Shown here in pieces: positions 36,155-49,600 of a DNA stretch of 64,000 nt. The notes beneath the pieces were generated by a model. It was not told where the DNA came from and made no database searches. It saw only the letters and a list, made by a program, of their open reading frames with translations. Position 1 is the stretch's first letter. Every line of letters starts with the position of its first letter. The DNA is taken from NCBI RefSeq assembly GCF_027744825.2, contig NC_071342.1, positions 22,846,001 through 22,910,000 of the forward strand, in the 5' to 3' direction. The DNA comes from Synchiropus splendidus. Its lineage: Eukaryota; Chordata; Actinopteri; Syngnathiformes; Callionymidae. The translations under genes were made by a program, and so were the position numbers.

Positions 36155-39100
36155 TTGAACTGATGGTGCTCACACACACACACACACTATAGATCCAGAT
36201 GTGAACTCCTCAGACACGGTCTGTCAGAGCTGACCTCACTGTCGGGATGTAGCTTCACAAGTCAGTTGGACTGGTGTTGTCTGTGTTGGTTCTGAAGGCC
36301 CGACATGAGTCTGACACAGGCCGCTGTGTTGTTGTTGACCTCCCTCAGCCAAGCTAACTAGTGGGTTTAGGTCGTGCTGCTCAGGACTGACTTAGACTTA
36401 GACTTAGACTTTCTTTATTGTCATTGCACAAAAACATATCACTATATTATGGCAACGAAATTTCGGTCTGAGGCCTCCGCTTTCCAAAAACAAAACTATA
36501 TGTCCAAAAATAAAAAAAAATATTAGATAAATACTAGTCAAGAAGATGAACAAATAAACAGTATTGCAGCTACTGTCTAACATTCAGCAGCCTGACAGCA
36601 CCCATCCAACCCAGACTTGAACCTGCTGATGTTGATGCCTGTGTCTGAGTGTTTCTGTGGTGGCTGTTCCTCCTGTGGGAGGCGACGCCTTGAGACACTT
36701 TTGTTTGTTTGTTTGTTTGTTTTGACGCTGCTGAACCAGGTTCTCATCCAAACAAGAGAAGCCTGTGTGTGAGTCCAGGTGCCTGTTGCCAGCAGTGGTT
36801 CCCTCAGTGCTGCGGCACCAAGGCAACGCTGGCTCTCTGACTGGCACCAGGCGGGTTCAGGTGTCTGCTCCTGACTTTCCTCTTGCTGTCCTGCCATGTA
36901 GTTTGGGTCAAAGGTCGTCAACAGGTCATTGCTGTGAGACCCTCCGGGAGGAGGCGTGGATGACATCAGCAGCACCACTGTTGTTTTTCATGTCGATTGA
37001 CGCAGCAGCAGACAGTGCTTGCTTGTGAAGCGGTGGCGCTCATGTTAGCATGACTCTTGGCAGGCTGTCCCTCGTCTCCTTACCTCAGGAAGCTCATGTT
37101 TGTGCCACCTGCGTCAGCCACTCTGCCATGTGTGGAAATATGAGCCTGGTTTGAGGGGCGGGTCCATCACACCTGATCCCAGGTGTGACACCTGTTGGCT
37201 CAGTCGTGTGCGGATGTAGCGCCACTGCAGGTTGTTACGTGTTATTCCCTCCCTTAAGATGAACGAGACCATAGACAAGAAAGATGGGATGTTACGCAGG
37301 TCCAGGAATTGTGTTGTACTCGAGGTCAGTGACCTCTGCCATTACCCTGAAACTCCAGTCTGGCTTGTGGAGGGTTGCAGCTTTTAGCCGGTTAGTAACA
37401 TCAGGTACCAAAATTTTTATTTTTTTTGATTTGTGGGAATCCTGTTTTTATGACTCTTAGTGTCAAATACAGTGTTTACAACTTCAATAGAAATCAACTG
37501 AGAATACAAACACAAGTCCAGCAAAAGTAAGTGAGAGTGCGGTGGTTGGACAAACTGACCTCCTCGACGTATCAACAATGACCCGAGGGTTTGTTCTAAC
37601 ATCTGCGCTGCAGTGGCTCCTCGAATCCCAGCTGAGAAGCAGAGGTGATGTGCGACCGAGCCACGTCACTGAGCTGCGACTGCACCTCACTCGTTGGTGT
37701 GAGCAGCAGAAGGTTTGTGTCTGAGCTCCGGACCGAAGCTCTGGCTGCTCATCATTACATCATCTCCGCGCAGGACCTTGGGATTTGCTGAGTGGCACAG
37801 ATGGCAGCTGTGTGGGGTGGGGTGGGGTGTGGGGGGGTGAGACTGGCTGGAGGTAATCCAGGCTCCCACGCGGCCTTGCACACTCACACTCCCTCTGAAA
37901 CACATCTGAAGCCAAATCCCGTGATTGTCGAGAGCTGACCTCCAGTCAGTGTGAGGATTCAGCGTCCCGAACACGCCATTGGTGGATGGAGGACTTTCTG
38001 ATTGGCCCTGAGTCTCTGCACAACAGCAGAAGTTTCAGTGATTGCAGTGTCTGACTCGGCTCCCACTGAAACCCGGGCTGTGCTGTCACAGAGTTGGCAA
38101 CACCTTTAACACACCTGACTACATTATTTTTGGCCCACGGCTCCAAGTGAAGGAGTCATCAGAGAGCTGGGATTTTCGGGGTCACAGAGCTCCCATCAAG
38201 TTTCCTGGCATCAGCTGCTCATCTCAAGAGCAGCGTTTAGAGGGTGAACTCTGAGTCGTAACCACTTGTCTGACCTCTCGTGTGTCCACGGTTGCAGAAT
38301 TACGCAGCGCACGTTCGTCATCAGTCCCTGTCTAACGTTGATGACCTCACCACCGCGGCTGTGCTGCTGAGTCGGGCGCTGCATCCCCTCACATGTAGCT
38401 GAGCTTTTCATCTGGCCCGCGTCCCAAGAGAGAAAGTATCTGGAGCCCAGACTGCAGAAACAGCTGTTGGCCGATGCTGAGTCCCTCTGACTGCTCTCAC
38501 TCTGTGGAGAGTAGGGATGGGCCATAACTTACCGTACACCATATACCTCCAAACACAGTCTCCACCAATTCTGCATCTCACAATAAACTCGATAAACACG
38601 CTCATCATAAAACAGTTTCAAGAGACTGTAGTGTCCAACACATGGAAGAGAAGGAACATGGATTTATCCTGATTATTATCGTTGTCGCTGACATTAAAAC
38701 ATTACTTCTTTTGTCCATATCACCCATCCCTGCTGGAGATTCAGAGCCAGGCTTTGTCTCATCAGTGTCGGTGTTTCACAGACAACCGAGCAAACCATGG
38801 TGCTCTCCAGACTGACTGAACCGACTCGTTTGACTCGTTGTTTCACCTGGATGTCGAGCCAGGGGAGAGAACAATGAGGCGACGTGGCAACTGTTGCTCT
38901 AAAGGTCAAAGATGTCAGCGAGAATCGCGAGATTCTGACGACCTGTTGGCTGAGCCGAGAGCAGACTCTCTCTGGCAGGAAGTGGTGAGACTTGATGTCG
39001 GCCATGCTGCTCTCCTCACTGTGTGAAATACTGAAACAACACTTGAGTAGCACTCAGGACGTGAACATTCCATTTAGCACTTTCTGCTTTCTCTCTGACG

Positions 39101-41557
39101 TCACTCTGAAATGTGTCTGACTGTAGTCATGTGATGGTGGCATTGCTATTTGCCAGTGTCCTCCAGATGCCGTGTCTTCTGATCTAGGCCATGTCTTCTG
39201 ACTTGACTTTTCCCTCTGCCCAGGTACAAGCCCTTCTTCCCGTTCCAAGTGCAGCCTCCTCTGGGATCAGTGTGCGACGCAGACCTGTCGGTCCACGACA
39301 GCCGGCTGGTGGAAGGACGACTGAGAGTCTCTCTCATCGAGTGTAGCAGGTCAGACTTTCCCTCTCTACCTCCGTTCTCCCGTCTTGGCTCGGTTCCTTC
39401 TCTTCCATTACACTCCCGATGACGTCTCTCCGAAGGGACTCATTTCCTTTTCAAACACTGTGTGAGATACATTAGATGTGAAGGACTAGAATGTCCAGAG
39501 ATTGTGTGGCTTGTCTCTCACTTGTAGAGGAACCTGAGCCCACTGTGTACTCGTCTCCTTTGCATCTCCTCCCTCACACACTCGCAGTAGGAGCGAACAA
39601 GCCACTAGAAAAACACAACTTGGAGTAGGGCCTCCCTCAGTCAGGTGACCCCACGCAAGGGTCACTGGTGTTTGAGCTTTATCTCTGCTCTCTCTTCATG
39701 GACCGCAGCCAGGCTTTTAGCTAGGGTTTTGAAACAGGGCGTCCAAAACCCCGCCCCCAACCCATAACCCCGCCCCTAACCCCGCCCCCTCCCGACACAC
39801 CATGTCAATGACTGACAACTAACAACTTGCTTTGCAAAAAAACACAGCACATCTATTTGTACCACTTGATAAACAACAAATAAACAAGCATCTGACTCAA
39901 TTCCATGCCGTGAGTGTTGTGACTCGCGAGATCACCGCAAGATTACGGCAGTAAACAGAGATGGTGACCGCGATGACCCAAATACAGTTGCGGAAGCTTC
40001 AAGAATCTGTGAATTTGGATCATATTCGGTGAAATTACTGGGCGGAAACACAATTTCATGTAAACCAGTGAGATGACACTAGGATTTGGGCATTATACAG
40101 GCGCTAATAATACATTTAGGGCGTCCTGCTGAGGAAACAGGGCGTCCGGTGTTGAGTCCTGGAGGGCGTCCAGTTTTTCTGAAGACACCCTCTAGCTAAA
40201 AGCCTGACTACAGCGGCAGTTAGAATCTCAGCATCGAGGCGCTTCTTGCTGGGAGGAAGCTCTGCCGTTTCTTTTAGTCACGCAGACGGTCTATTGGAAG
40301 ACAGCAACACAAGTTGGATGTTCACCTCAGGGGGATCAAAAGCCTCCTCTGTGTTCGAGGTGCATGTGATCAACAACACACCACAGACGTTCTGTGTTTG
40401 ACTCAAGCATCTGACTTCAGTTCCCCGCTGGCCTTCATTTGTGATCCCACTCTGAGTCAGCTGAAATAGTTGCACAATCTCCCGTGTCAGGAGGAAGCGA
40501 CTCTGTTTTCACTTGCCATAGGTTTCACTTCACAACACCACGTCCAACTGTTTCCACAGAGGTGGTCAGAACTCCTTCCTGACCATGGTCACACGCTCAC
40601 ACACCCATGCTTGTATCGCTGTTTTTGTGGGGCACCTCTCATTGCCATAACCCAGACCTGTGCAAAGTGCAGCCCGGGGGACAAATGCGGCCCTTTGACT
40701 GTATTTGTATGGCCCCCCTGGATCAGAGTCAAACTATAAAACTGACATTGTTGTTGTCTGACAATTTTTTTTTGTTCATTATAATGCAACAGAAACATAA
40801 CTTTCTCGTTTCGTTGATTTTCGTAATTGTTCGTCTTTTCCATTAGCTATTTTAGGAGTATTTCTTGTCCCTTAAAATACATCAGAAATGAAAGTATTTT
40901 GAAATGTATGAGACGCGTCGAGATTCTTTAAATGGAATGTGGTTTAAATGAAACAAGCCAACATTTTCTGTGCATCTCTAAAGACTGACTTCACGATCAG
41001 ACATGATGTCATTGCTTCATTTTTATTTTCAATTTTCTCTTGCCCTCCTCTCTTTGCGTTCGACGGCCCCTCTCAACGGTCACGATATATAACCTGGCCC
41101 CAATTTTGTTGCCCATCCCTGCCATCACCCTTCCCCCAGCCTCTCTTCCTAACCATCCCAAACACATGGCTCACCTGAAGCAGGACTCTGAACCAAACTG
41201 GAACCCAGTTATAATGACCCATTTTGTAGTCTTCATCCTCAAATTGTGGGTTAACCCTGTGGGGACTGGTAAAAATGTCCTTGCAAGTCGGTGTATTCCC
41301 AAGAATTAGTGCTCACCAAAACAAATGGCTGAACGCAACCTTTACACTTAAGCAAACTAAAACCTAACTGTAATAACTGTGCTATTTGGTAGTTTTAACC
41401 CTCAAAATGAGGCTTGACAAAGTGAGGTCCTCATACAGGTTCTCACAAAGATAGTACACGAACACACCCACACACAGTCTTTGTCCTAAGCTGGCTGTTT
41501 AAATTTTAATTGACCTAACAGTCAAATCAATTAGCTCAGGCTGATGCAGAGAGTGAG

Positions 41558-41588
<31 letters not shown>

Positions 41589-44500
41589 CGTGCAGGTGTG
41601 TGTGTGCGTGCGTGTGCGTGCGTGCGTGCGTGCGTGCGTGCGTGTGTGTGTGTGTGCATTAATGATTCACATCACCCATTATGACCTCCCTGTTTGTCCA
41701 TCCTGGCTGGCAGAGTAACGGTGTGGTCGGTTTATAGATGAGTGTTCGAGGGTGAATGACTTTTGAACTCATGACAGATTGAACTGTTTGAAGGAACGAT
41801 GGAAACAAACTCCACCGCCGCGTGTTCTTGCCAGCAGAGAGCATCCACCTCTGTTAAAGAGTTCAGAAGCAGAAGTCGTGTGACAGGAAAGTGGTCCAGA
41901 AATCTGTTGTTTTTTAATGTCAGTCAAACCTGTCAGGTTCAACTGCAGTTTTTCTAGGTGACTTGTGTGACTGAAGTTATTCTGAGCCGCAATGAACGGC
42001 ACGATTGTTGGATCTGGGTCATCACTTGACTATTTCTGGCCACGCTGACTTGCAAGGATCCTCAGAAGTTCCTCGTGTCACACCTCCGTCTCCGTTTTCT
42101 CTCGGCTGGAGGAGGCAGACTGGTGGCCTCATGTTCTGCCAAAGATCCAGGCTCAGGGCCAGCGCTGGGTCAGGCTCAGGTGGAGTCTGGCACGACACCA
42201 ACCCAGTATTTGTACTGTAGCAACTTGTCTTGTCCAGCAGAGGGCGCTATCCTCTCTCTCTAGCTGAAATGCATTTTCTCTCTTCATCAAAGAAATATGT
42301 ACCTAAAACGACAGTGACATAAGAATAATCGTCTTAATCATGCTAATAAACATCAAGAATGAGAGGAAACAGGACAAATAAATAGATAACAGCCAACGTC
42401 GGATCATCGGATTGTCTGCCTCAATATAACGTTTCTCCAGTCGCTCTCACCCCGATACGCTATTTTCCACAATGGTCATAATGTTGTGCTGCGTGGTGCA
42501 CATTCACGTGTCTGTAGTGGGGACTTCAACACAAAGAGGACTTAAACGCGCGAACACGCCCGGCTGACCTGAGTCCGTCACTCGCGGCCAGCAGGGGGCG
42601 CTGCCGTGACTCCATGATCCGGTGCGTCTACGTCATCATTGACCGGTGACCTCCGAGGCTGACCCCACGGAGGCGCAGTCTCTTCCATTTGCACGTGTTC
42701 TGAGTCGATAATGCAATTTAGTCGCTGGATCCGACTCTCTGAGTGACTTATATTGTGTCTCCCTCTAGTGGGTTTCTGAGAAAGACGTTCTGGAATAAAA
42801 TAAAATAAAATAAAATATTTAAGACGCAGTCGCACGAGTTTATCAAGTGAGAATTATCAACGACAACGTCACATTACGGCAGCCGGGGGCGGTAAAGTCA
42901 TAATGTAGCAGGAAAGTGTGCCTCCGAACACGGTGCTGCTCTTCACTGACCAGTCCAGCAGAGGGCAGCAGACTGCAGCTCACCCGCCAGTCATCTCCTG
43001 AAGTTCAGGAGACGCTGATGATGGGAGGTGATGATGAACACCTGGAGGAGAGAGTGATGGAAGCGTGAAGTCCCACCAGTGGAGTTGATGTTGTATCTGA
43101 TGTCCCCACAGACTGTTCATCCTGGGCTCCTACGACAGAGAGACGTACGTCCACTGTACCCTGGAGCTGAGCAGCCACCAGTACAAGGAGAAGACTCGCA
43201 CCTCCATCAAGCAGGTCAGTGCTGGACTATGAGGGCGCTCACTGACCTTCCAGCCCTTGGTGTCAACCCTCATGTGAGCAGAACACAGCAATGGTTGCAT
43301 CCAGCCACATCAGAACTGATGCATGTTGGGTGAATCTGAATGACATGGAGGTCCAGACATTATATGAGTGTCTGGGATTTACTGGGTGGTTCCTGAGTGT
43401 TTCTCCTTATTAGTAGATGAGTGTGTTAATATCACAAATTGAGATCCTTGTCAGGATACAGTGTGGGTTCGACTCATTGCCATCACCCTTTCCCCAGCCT
43501 CTCCCCTGAAACCTAACCATCCAAAAACGGGCCTCTGAAGCAAACTGAGACAAACTCAGCTATCTGTAATATGTGTTTACTTCCACAGTTATTTTTTAAA
43601 CTCAGAATTCGACGCTTCACGTTCTCGGTGTAAACACTGAGAAGAGACGGCAGAGAGGCACCAGCCGGCTGAGCCTCACCACAGATTGTGCAGTGACTCT
43701 CACAAATGTAATGGCACTGTGACTCGCTGTGCTCTGCCGGCTGATGGTCAGATTTTTTTAGTGGAGCCTGAAGGCATCTTGAGCTACTCGGGGTGAGTGG
43801 CTGCAGCAAAAAAACTAGATTATTATGAAAATGGCCATGTTCTGGTTTGACTTTGTTGTGTTTCGAGTTACTGCGTGTGTGAGTAAAGAATGCTGGTGAG
43901 AGATTTGGAACATTTAAAACCTTGCAAATCTTGATGGAAGTCAGTGGCTCACTAGCCACTCACCTCAGCGCGCATCACGGCTCTGTACCACCCTGTGGCG
44001 AGGTCTGCGGGGGGCGCTGTCAGCAACAGAGGCGTCTCCAGATGGGTGGTGTTTGCTGCTGATGCTTGCTGGTGGGGGACCAACACCCATCATTTGTGCC
44101 TTTTATTTCTGGATCAGGGCCTCGGCGTCAGCATGACAATCGCGTTCCTCTTCCTCTCCTCTTAAATGCCACGTGTGTGTTATTGACGCCTCGCCGTTGT
44201 CATCGTGCTGATGCGATTGTCCGTGTCTGACATTTGGAGCGTCGCACCAACAGTCAGCCCCTCTGGCAAACCTTTTTCTAATCACTGCAATTTTGAGATA
44301 TTGCTGTTATCACGAGGAGCCTAATGAGCGTTTGAGCGGGAAATGTCAGCGCTAATTACCGGACACACACACACACTTATGACTGGCATTTGGAAGATGA
44401 TTTGGTTTGTGATGTGGAAGTACGACGCCTGTCCAGCAGAGGGCAGCACTGACGCACTCAGTTCTTCTGCTCTGACCACACCACCCTCCAATTCTATTGG

Positions 44501-46541
44501 ACTGAGCCAGTGCTTCTCTCTAAATAGTATCATTTATCTGTAAAATTGTCATAAGTACTCCTCTGCATAACTTTGTATTCTTGTTAACATTCAATGTAAT
44601 ATAGATCAACTTACAATGAAGAATAACTTTATTGACATTGTTTTTTTTTTTTAAGTTAAAGTGCATCAACTTGCCTGAAATTTAAAAAACAAAAATCACA
44701 AGTGGATGTGCAGTTACACTTTATTCTCGTACTGCAAAAACTTTGCTTTCCAATTTGAGGACTGGACTAAGATGGGTGTCATGAGTGAAGGTGTTCTAGA
44801 GAAAGGAAAGAACGTGAAAGTGAGAAGTGAATGCAATGCAATCACTTGAAAGTCCCCACAAGTCGTGAAAGTTTGGAAGTCTAAGTTGAATTTTCTGTTG
44901 TGATGTGAAGCACTAGAGGAAAAGCGTGAAAACAAACTAGATTTGACTTTGCTAACTGGTCGGTCCTGCTACTCATGAGCTCGTAGAGTGGGAGGTGACG
45001 CGTGTGTGAGGCTACATAAAAGTTAGGTTTGAAAAAAATGGAAAATGCCGGAGACGTTACATTGATTTCAAACATTAACTGAGCTGTAACAAGTTGAGCT
45101 GACATCACCGCTTCTCTCGCCATGAGAGCGGCTCTCTGAAAGATGGCCGCCCTCCACAGGTGCGGTGGTCACCTTGTTGATTCGGTTCATCGATCATGCC
45201 ACAGCAGCTGTTTGAGCCGGTTATTGATGGATGGATTTATCTGTGACGCGCCTCACAGCCATGCTCCTTCACGCTCCTCACCCTGGCCACTGCCGCTGAT
45301 GCTCCGGCAGGTGAGCGGTGAGCCGCACCTCTTCAAAGTGGCTTTATTGTGAAGGCAGATTCTGGTGGCATTTGCGGCAGAGATACCACTCCGCCAGGCT
45401 GGTGTCAGCAGGATTAAAGGCTGTGGCGTCTGCTAAAGGTCAATTCTCCAGGAGTGTGTTCCGTCCACCAACAGGTGCTGGTGAGACGTTTGATTCTCAC
45501 ACGTTTGATGCCTTCAGGGAGTCGTTCCAGGTCTGTTTTCCTGAAGAGCCACGAGCTGTTTTCCACTTTGGACAGTGGAACACGAGGTTACTGCTGAATG
45601 GCTCATGATGGCTGAACAAGCGTCTGCTGTGTGAACCGGTCTTGAGGTTTTGGTCATCAGCCTGAATGCTGACGTCTCAGGGTCCTGTCAGAAAGACAGA
45701 GGAAGTGGAGGTCTGGGGCCGAGAGGTGTGCCAGAGCAGCAGCTGCAGCTTCAAGACGTCAGAGTGCGGACGTAAGAGTGCACGTGAGAGTGTGCATGGA
45801 GCGCTCCCCAACTGCTTTTGTCCGCTCCAGCCGTCACTCATGACGGCAGGGCCAGACCGTTGGATGTGTTTGCACATCTGCCCGTGCGAGCTGATGCTCG
45901 CTGACAGCCAGGACCAGCCCTACCTGCTCACTGTGTTGTGAAATTGCTGGATGGATGGAGTCGGCAGCCTCCGCCGGCCTCACGGTACAAAAGGTTCCGA
46001 CCCCTGACAGACATCACTCATCATCAGATTTTATCAAGACCTGCAGGTGGTAGCTGGGTGCTGCTCTGGTCAGCAAGAGCTCCAGGGAGAAGGATGGGTG
46101 ACGTCAGCAGGAGCAGGTAGATTCAGCTCTGACGGCAGGGAAGCGGCAGCTCGTGTCCTCCTGGCTGGACGTGTCACTCTGAACTTACCAGCAGAGTGAA
46201 CATGTGAGCATGATGCACGGCACGTCACTCGCTCTAGTCTTCTTGGAATCTGACCCATCTCCGCTACGTCAGTCATCTGTATTTGATTTACTCTGGTCCA
46301 GACACAGGTCCTGGAGCGACACTGACCAGCAGAGGAAGCGGACCGTAAATGAGACTTCTGTCGGAAGATTTGTCTCAAACGGGAAAACATCCATGAGCGA
46401 CTGACCCCCCCCCCATCACTCTGGGCTCATAGGGGCCATGCTGATATTAGCATCTTACACATCTGTATCTGTATCTTTGTGAGGACCTCTCATTGCCCCA
46501 GCCTCCCCCACTATTGGTTCTCACAAGTATAGCTAAACCAG

Positions 46542-46601
<60 letters not shown>

Positions 46602-49600
46602 TCCACAGCAAGGTAGTTGTTTGATGTTCCATTCCTGGTGTATTTGTCTTTAATCTGCCAAAATAGCCCATGAAAACAGCACACACACACACACAAACAC
46701 ACACACGAACAGAGGAACATGAACACACAGACACACCTTAGATGGACGCCATCATGTAAGCCGACAGACAGACACACTTTTGTTCTTCAAGTCATTTGAA
46801 CTGAGGATGGAACTGAATCTGTCCACATGTTGCTGCCGACAGCACCAGACCCTCCTGCTTCAGCAGGAAGATGGTGTTGACGCTCTCTTAAACTCGTCTG
46901 CTCTCAAAGCGCAGAAGTGGCTCATATCTCGGTCACGTCACGTTGACCTGTTGACCTGCTGTTGTCAGGTGGTATCTCAGCAACATCTCAACAGGGAAAC
47001 AAAGAGCCACTCGACGTGTTTGGAGCCTGCAGCCGAGCGAAGCGTCGCCTCTGGCCGACTCGTCACCTTCGCCTCCTTCTGCTGTGACAATTACACACGG
47101 CCTCTAATTCAGTTTGACAAACGGCGGCCTGCGCAGCCACCAGCAGATTAAGGACATGAGTGGTGGCTCCCACAAGCTGTTTGCTTCTAATCGCTTCTCC
47201 CGCTGATCAATTTAACTCGGAGGAAACCGAATTGAGCGGCCGCCGAGTGCATGACCGACGCCGCGGCTGCCGCATTACCGATTCTTTGCCATTTTCATTT
47301 GCGCTGATCCAATATCGCGGCCGCTCATTAGCAGGGAAATGACCGGTTTATGATGGAGTGAAGGAACCTTCCTAATTCCTCCGCTGACTCGCCATCACTC
47401 AAATTCTGATCCGAATAACTCGTGACAGAACCGCCTCACCTCCACAAGAGCGCCGGGACAATTGAGTCCTCCAGTCGTGATGAGATAAGCTGAAGGGCCT
47501 CGCGACCCGGACTGGATCACAGGAAGCCGAAACTTGGATGTTACGTTCAGAATGTTGTGTGGTTTCTTATGCACCTTTGTGAGACCAGCAGGTGGCAGCC
47601 AAGTCCATGTGGAAGAGCGTTGCTGGCAGATTCTCCTGTTGATGATGCAACTGGTGACGTCAACATCCACTCTGTTGTCCTGGCTAGCCAGGATGGGGCG
47701 GGCGGCTCACTGAACCAGATCGTGGGAGCGTAATAAAAGTGGCGCCGGCAGCAGAGTGGCGAGCATCTTTGAGCAGGAGAGAGAAACCAGACTCCATATT
47801 TATGAAATTACCCAGAATGCCTCTTTCCATCTCCTGGGATCTGACAACTCCTGGGACATCTGTCTTTCCTCCCCCGCCAGGCCCCGATTGTGACTGAAGC
47901 TACACACTTGGCTTCTCTGGACGAACTGGTTCGGTCCTCACCTGCACTCGATCTGACCGTCAGCCGCTCGGTTGGTTGAACACCCGGCTGTTTCCGGCGG
48001 GTCTGAGAGGGCACCCGTGAGATCCATACGTGGGGGGGAGGAGGGAGGTGAGCGGACCTCTTCCCTGTCACTGCACTGCTGCGTAATTGAATCTAATGCC
48101 ACATGTCAGATGGATTAGTGTTCGGTTATAGGGTACGAGTCGCCGAGGGGCGAGTGCTCAGATACTTCCTGCCACTTCCACTTAGCGGCCCCACCGTGCT
48201 GATGCTACTGAGGGTGGGGGGGCCGTGACCGGCCTCCACGCAGGTCTCTGCGTCTCCAGTTATGGGCCCTATTCGCAGTGGCTCACAACTCGATCTTGTC
48301 TTCATGTTGGAGGAGTGTCTCACCCAAATTTTAAGTCTCTCGTCCCTTAATGTCTAGTCACCCGAACTGTCAACGTGTCGTCGGCAAATCAAATTTGTTC
48401 CGGAGTGTTGCCAAGTCAGATGACCCGCTGACAGAAGTCACTCTACCCGTCTCAAATTCCAAAGTAGGTCTGCCTTCTCTTGATGTAACCTGGATGACAC
48501 CCAGCAAAGACATTTGGCTTCAGGATTTTTCCTGCCGATCACTGATACCGATCACATGGATTGACGATGAATTAGTAATCAGATTGATGAGACCTTGTGT
48601 GTACATGATGTGAAAAAATTAAACCATTATTTCGTTCAGACGAAAAATAAAAAACCTTGCAGAATGCAGCAACTATTCTGTCAGAAGGACAAGTGAAAAA
48701 CATTAAACTTGATGTGAGTCGTCGTACGCTGCATCTGACTCCACCACTTGCCAATTCGGTCGTTTCCGTCTTGGCATAAACGACACCTGAGAAAGGCGGC
48801 TCAAGGCTGCTGAAATGAATAATTATTTCTTATCATTCCGAATGTCACGATCGGACCGCTGGGTGGTGCTAAGCGTCAGTTGCGCTAACAGCTGCTGAGG
48901 AACCAGCGGTCTCACTTTCATGAGCCTGGAAAACTCTCCGTGCTCCGTCACGTGCTGGCCTTTGAAATGGCGCAGCATTGTCCCGTGCACGGGCTGCTGG
49001 ATGCTAACTTTACATGACAGATTGAAAGAAGCTCCACAGCAGACATGCTGCTGCCGAGGGAGGAGTGGACGCATCACAGTAGGGCTTCATCAGAGCGCCG
49101 GCTGTCACAAACGTGATCAGCAATGACAGGTAGTGATCGTCATCCACCGATCACGCTGATATCAGTCGATCATAATGGTGGCAGATCGATCGATCCCCGA
49201 TTAGGTTCATTGGGAACTACACAGTTGGTGAGTGCAAGTTGATCCAGTGGTCCTCTTGAGGCTCATTCTTGACTTCCTTTATCAAGCCTGTTTTTTAACA
49301 AGGACAACTGCAGCTCACAAACCTGAAGCCTCCGTCCTCACTGTAGCTTCAGTGCACCACTGGCCATGCAGGTCGATCTGCATGTGGATCAAACGAACTG
49401 TCAAAAGCAGCAAGAACAAACAAGTTGTTATGGAGACGCAGCTAACAAAAAGACGCCGGGCCTCATTTGCACTTGTATGGCCCGGACACCCACTCACTGA
49501 CAAGCCGCCATTGTGGCCGCGTCAAAAAATAATGACCCGTTACATCATCGCAAATATTCTCCAAATCAATGTTTCCATGGCGCAGGGGGCTGAAGGAGCC

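Noticed and set aside
36577..37028. Open frames of 133 and 87 codons
   Set aside because: They lie in what looks like reverse-inserted retroelement sequence; no reverse transcriptase or endonuclease motif was recognised.
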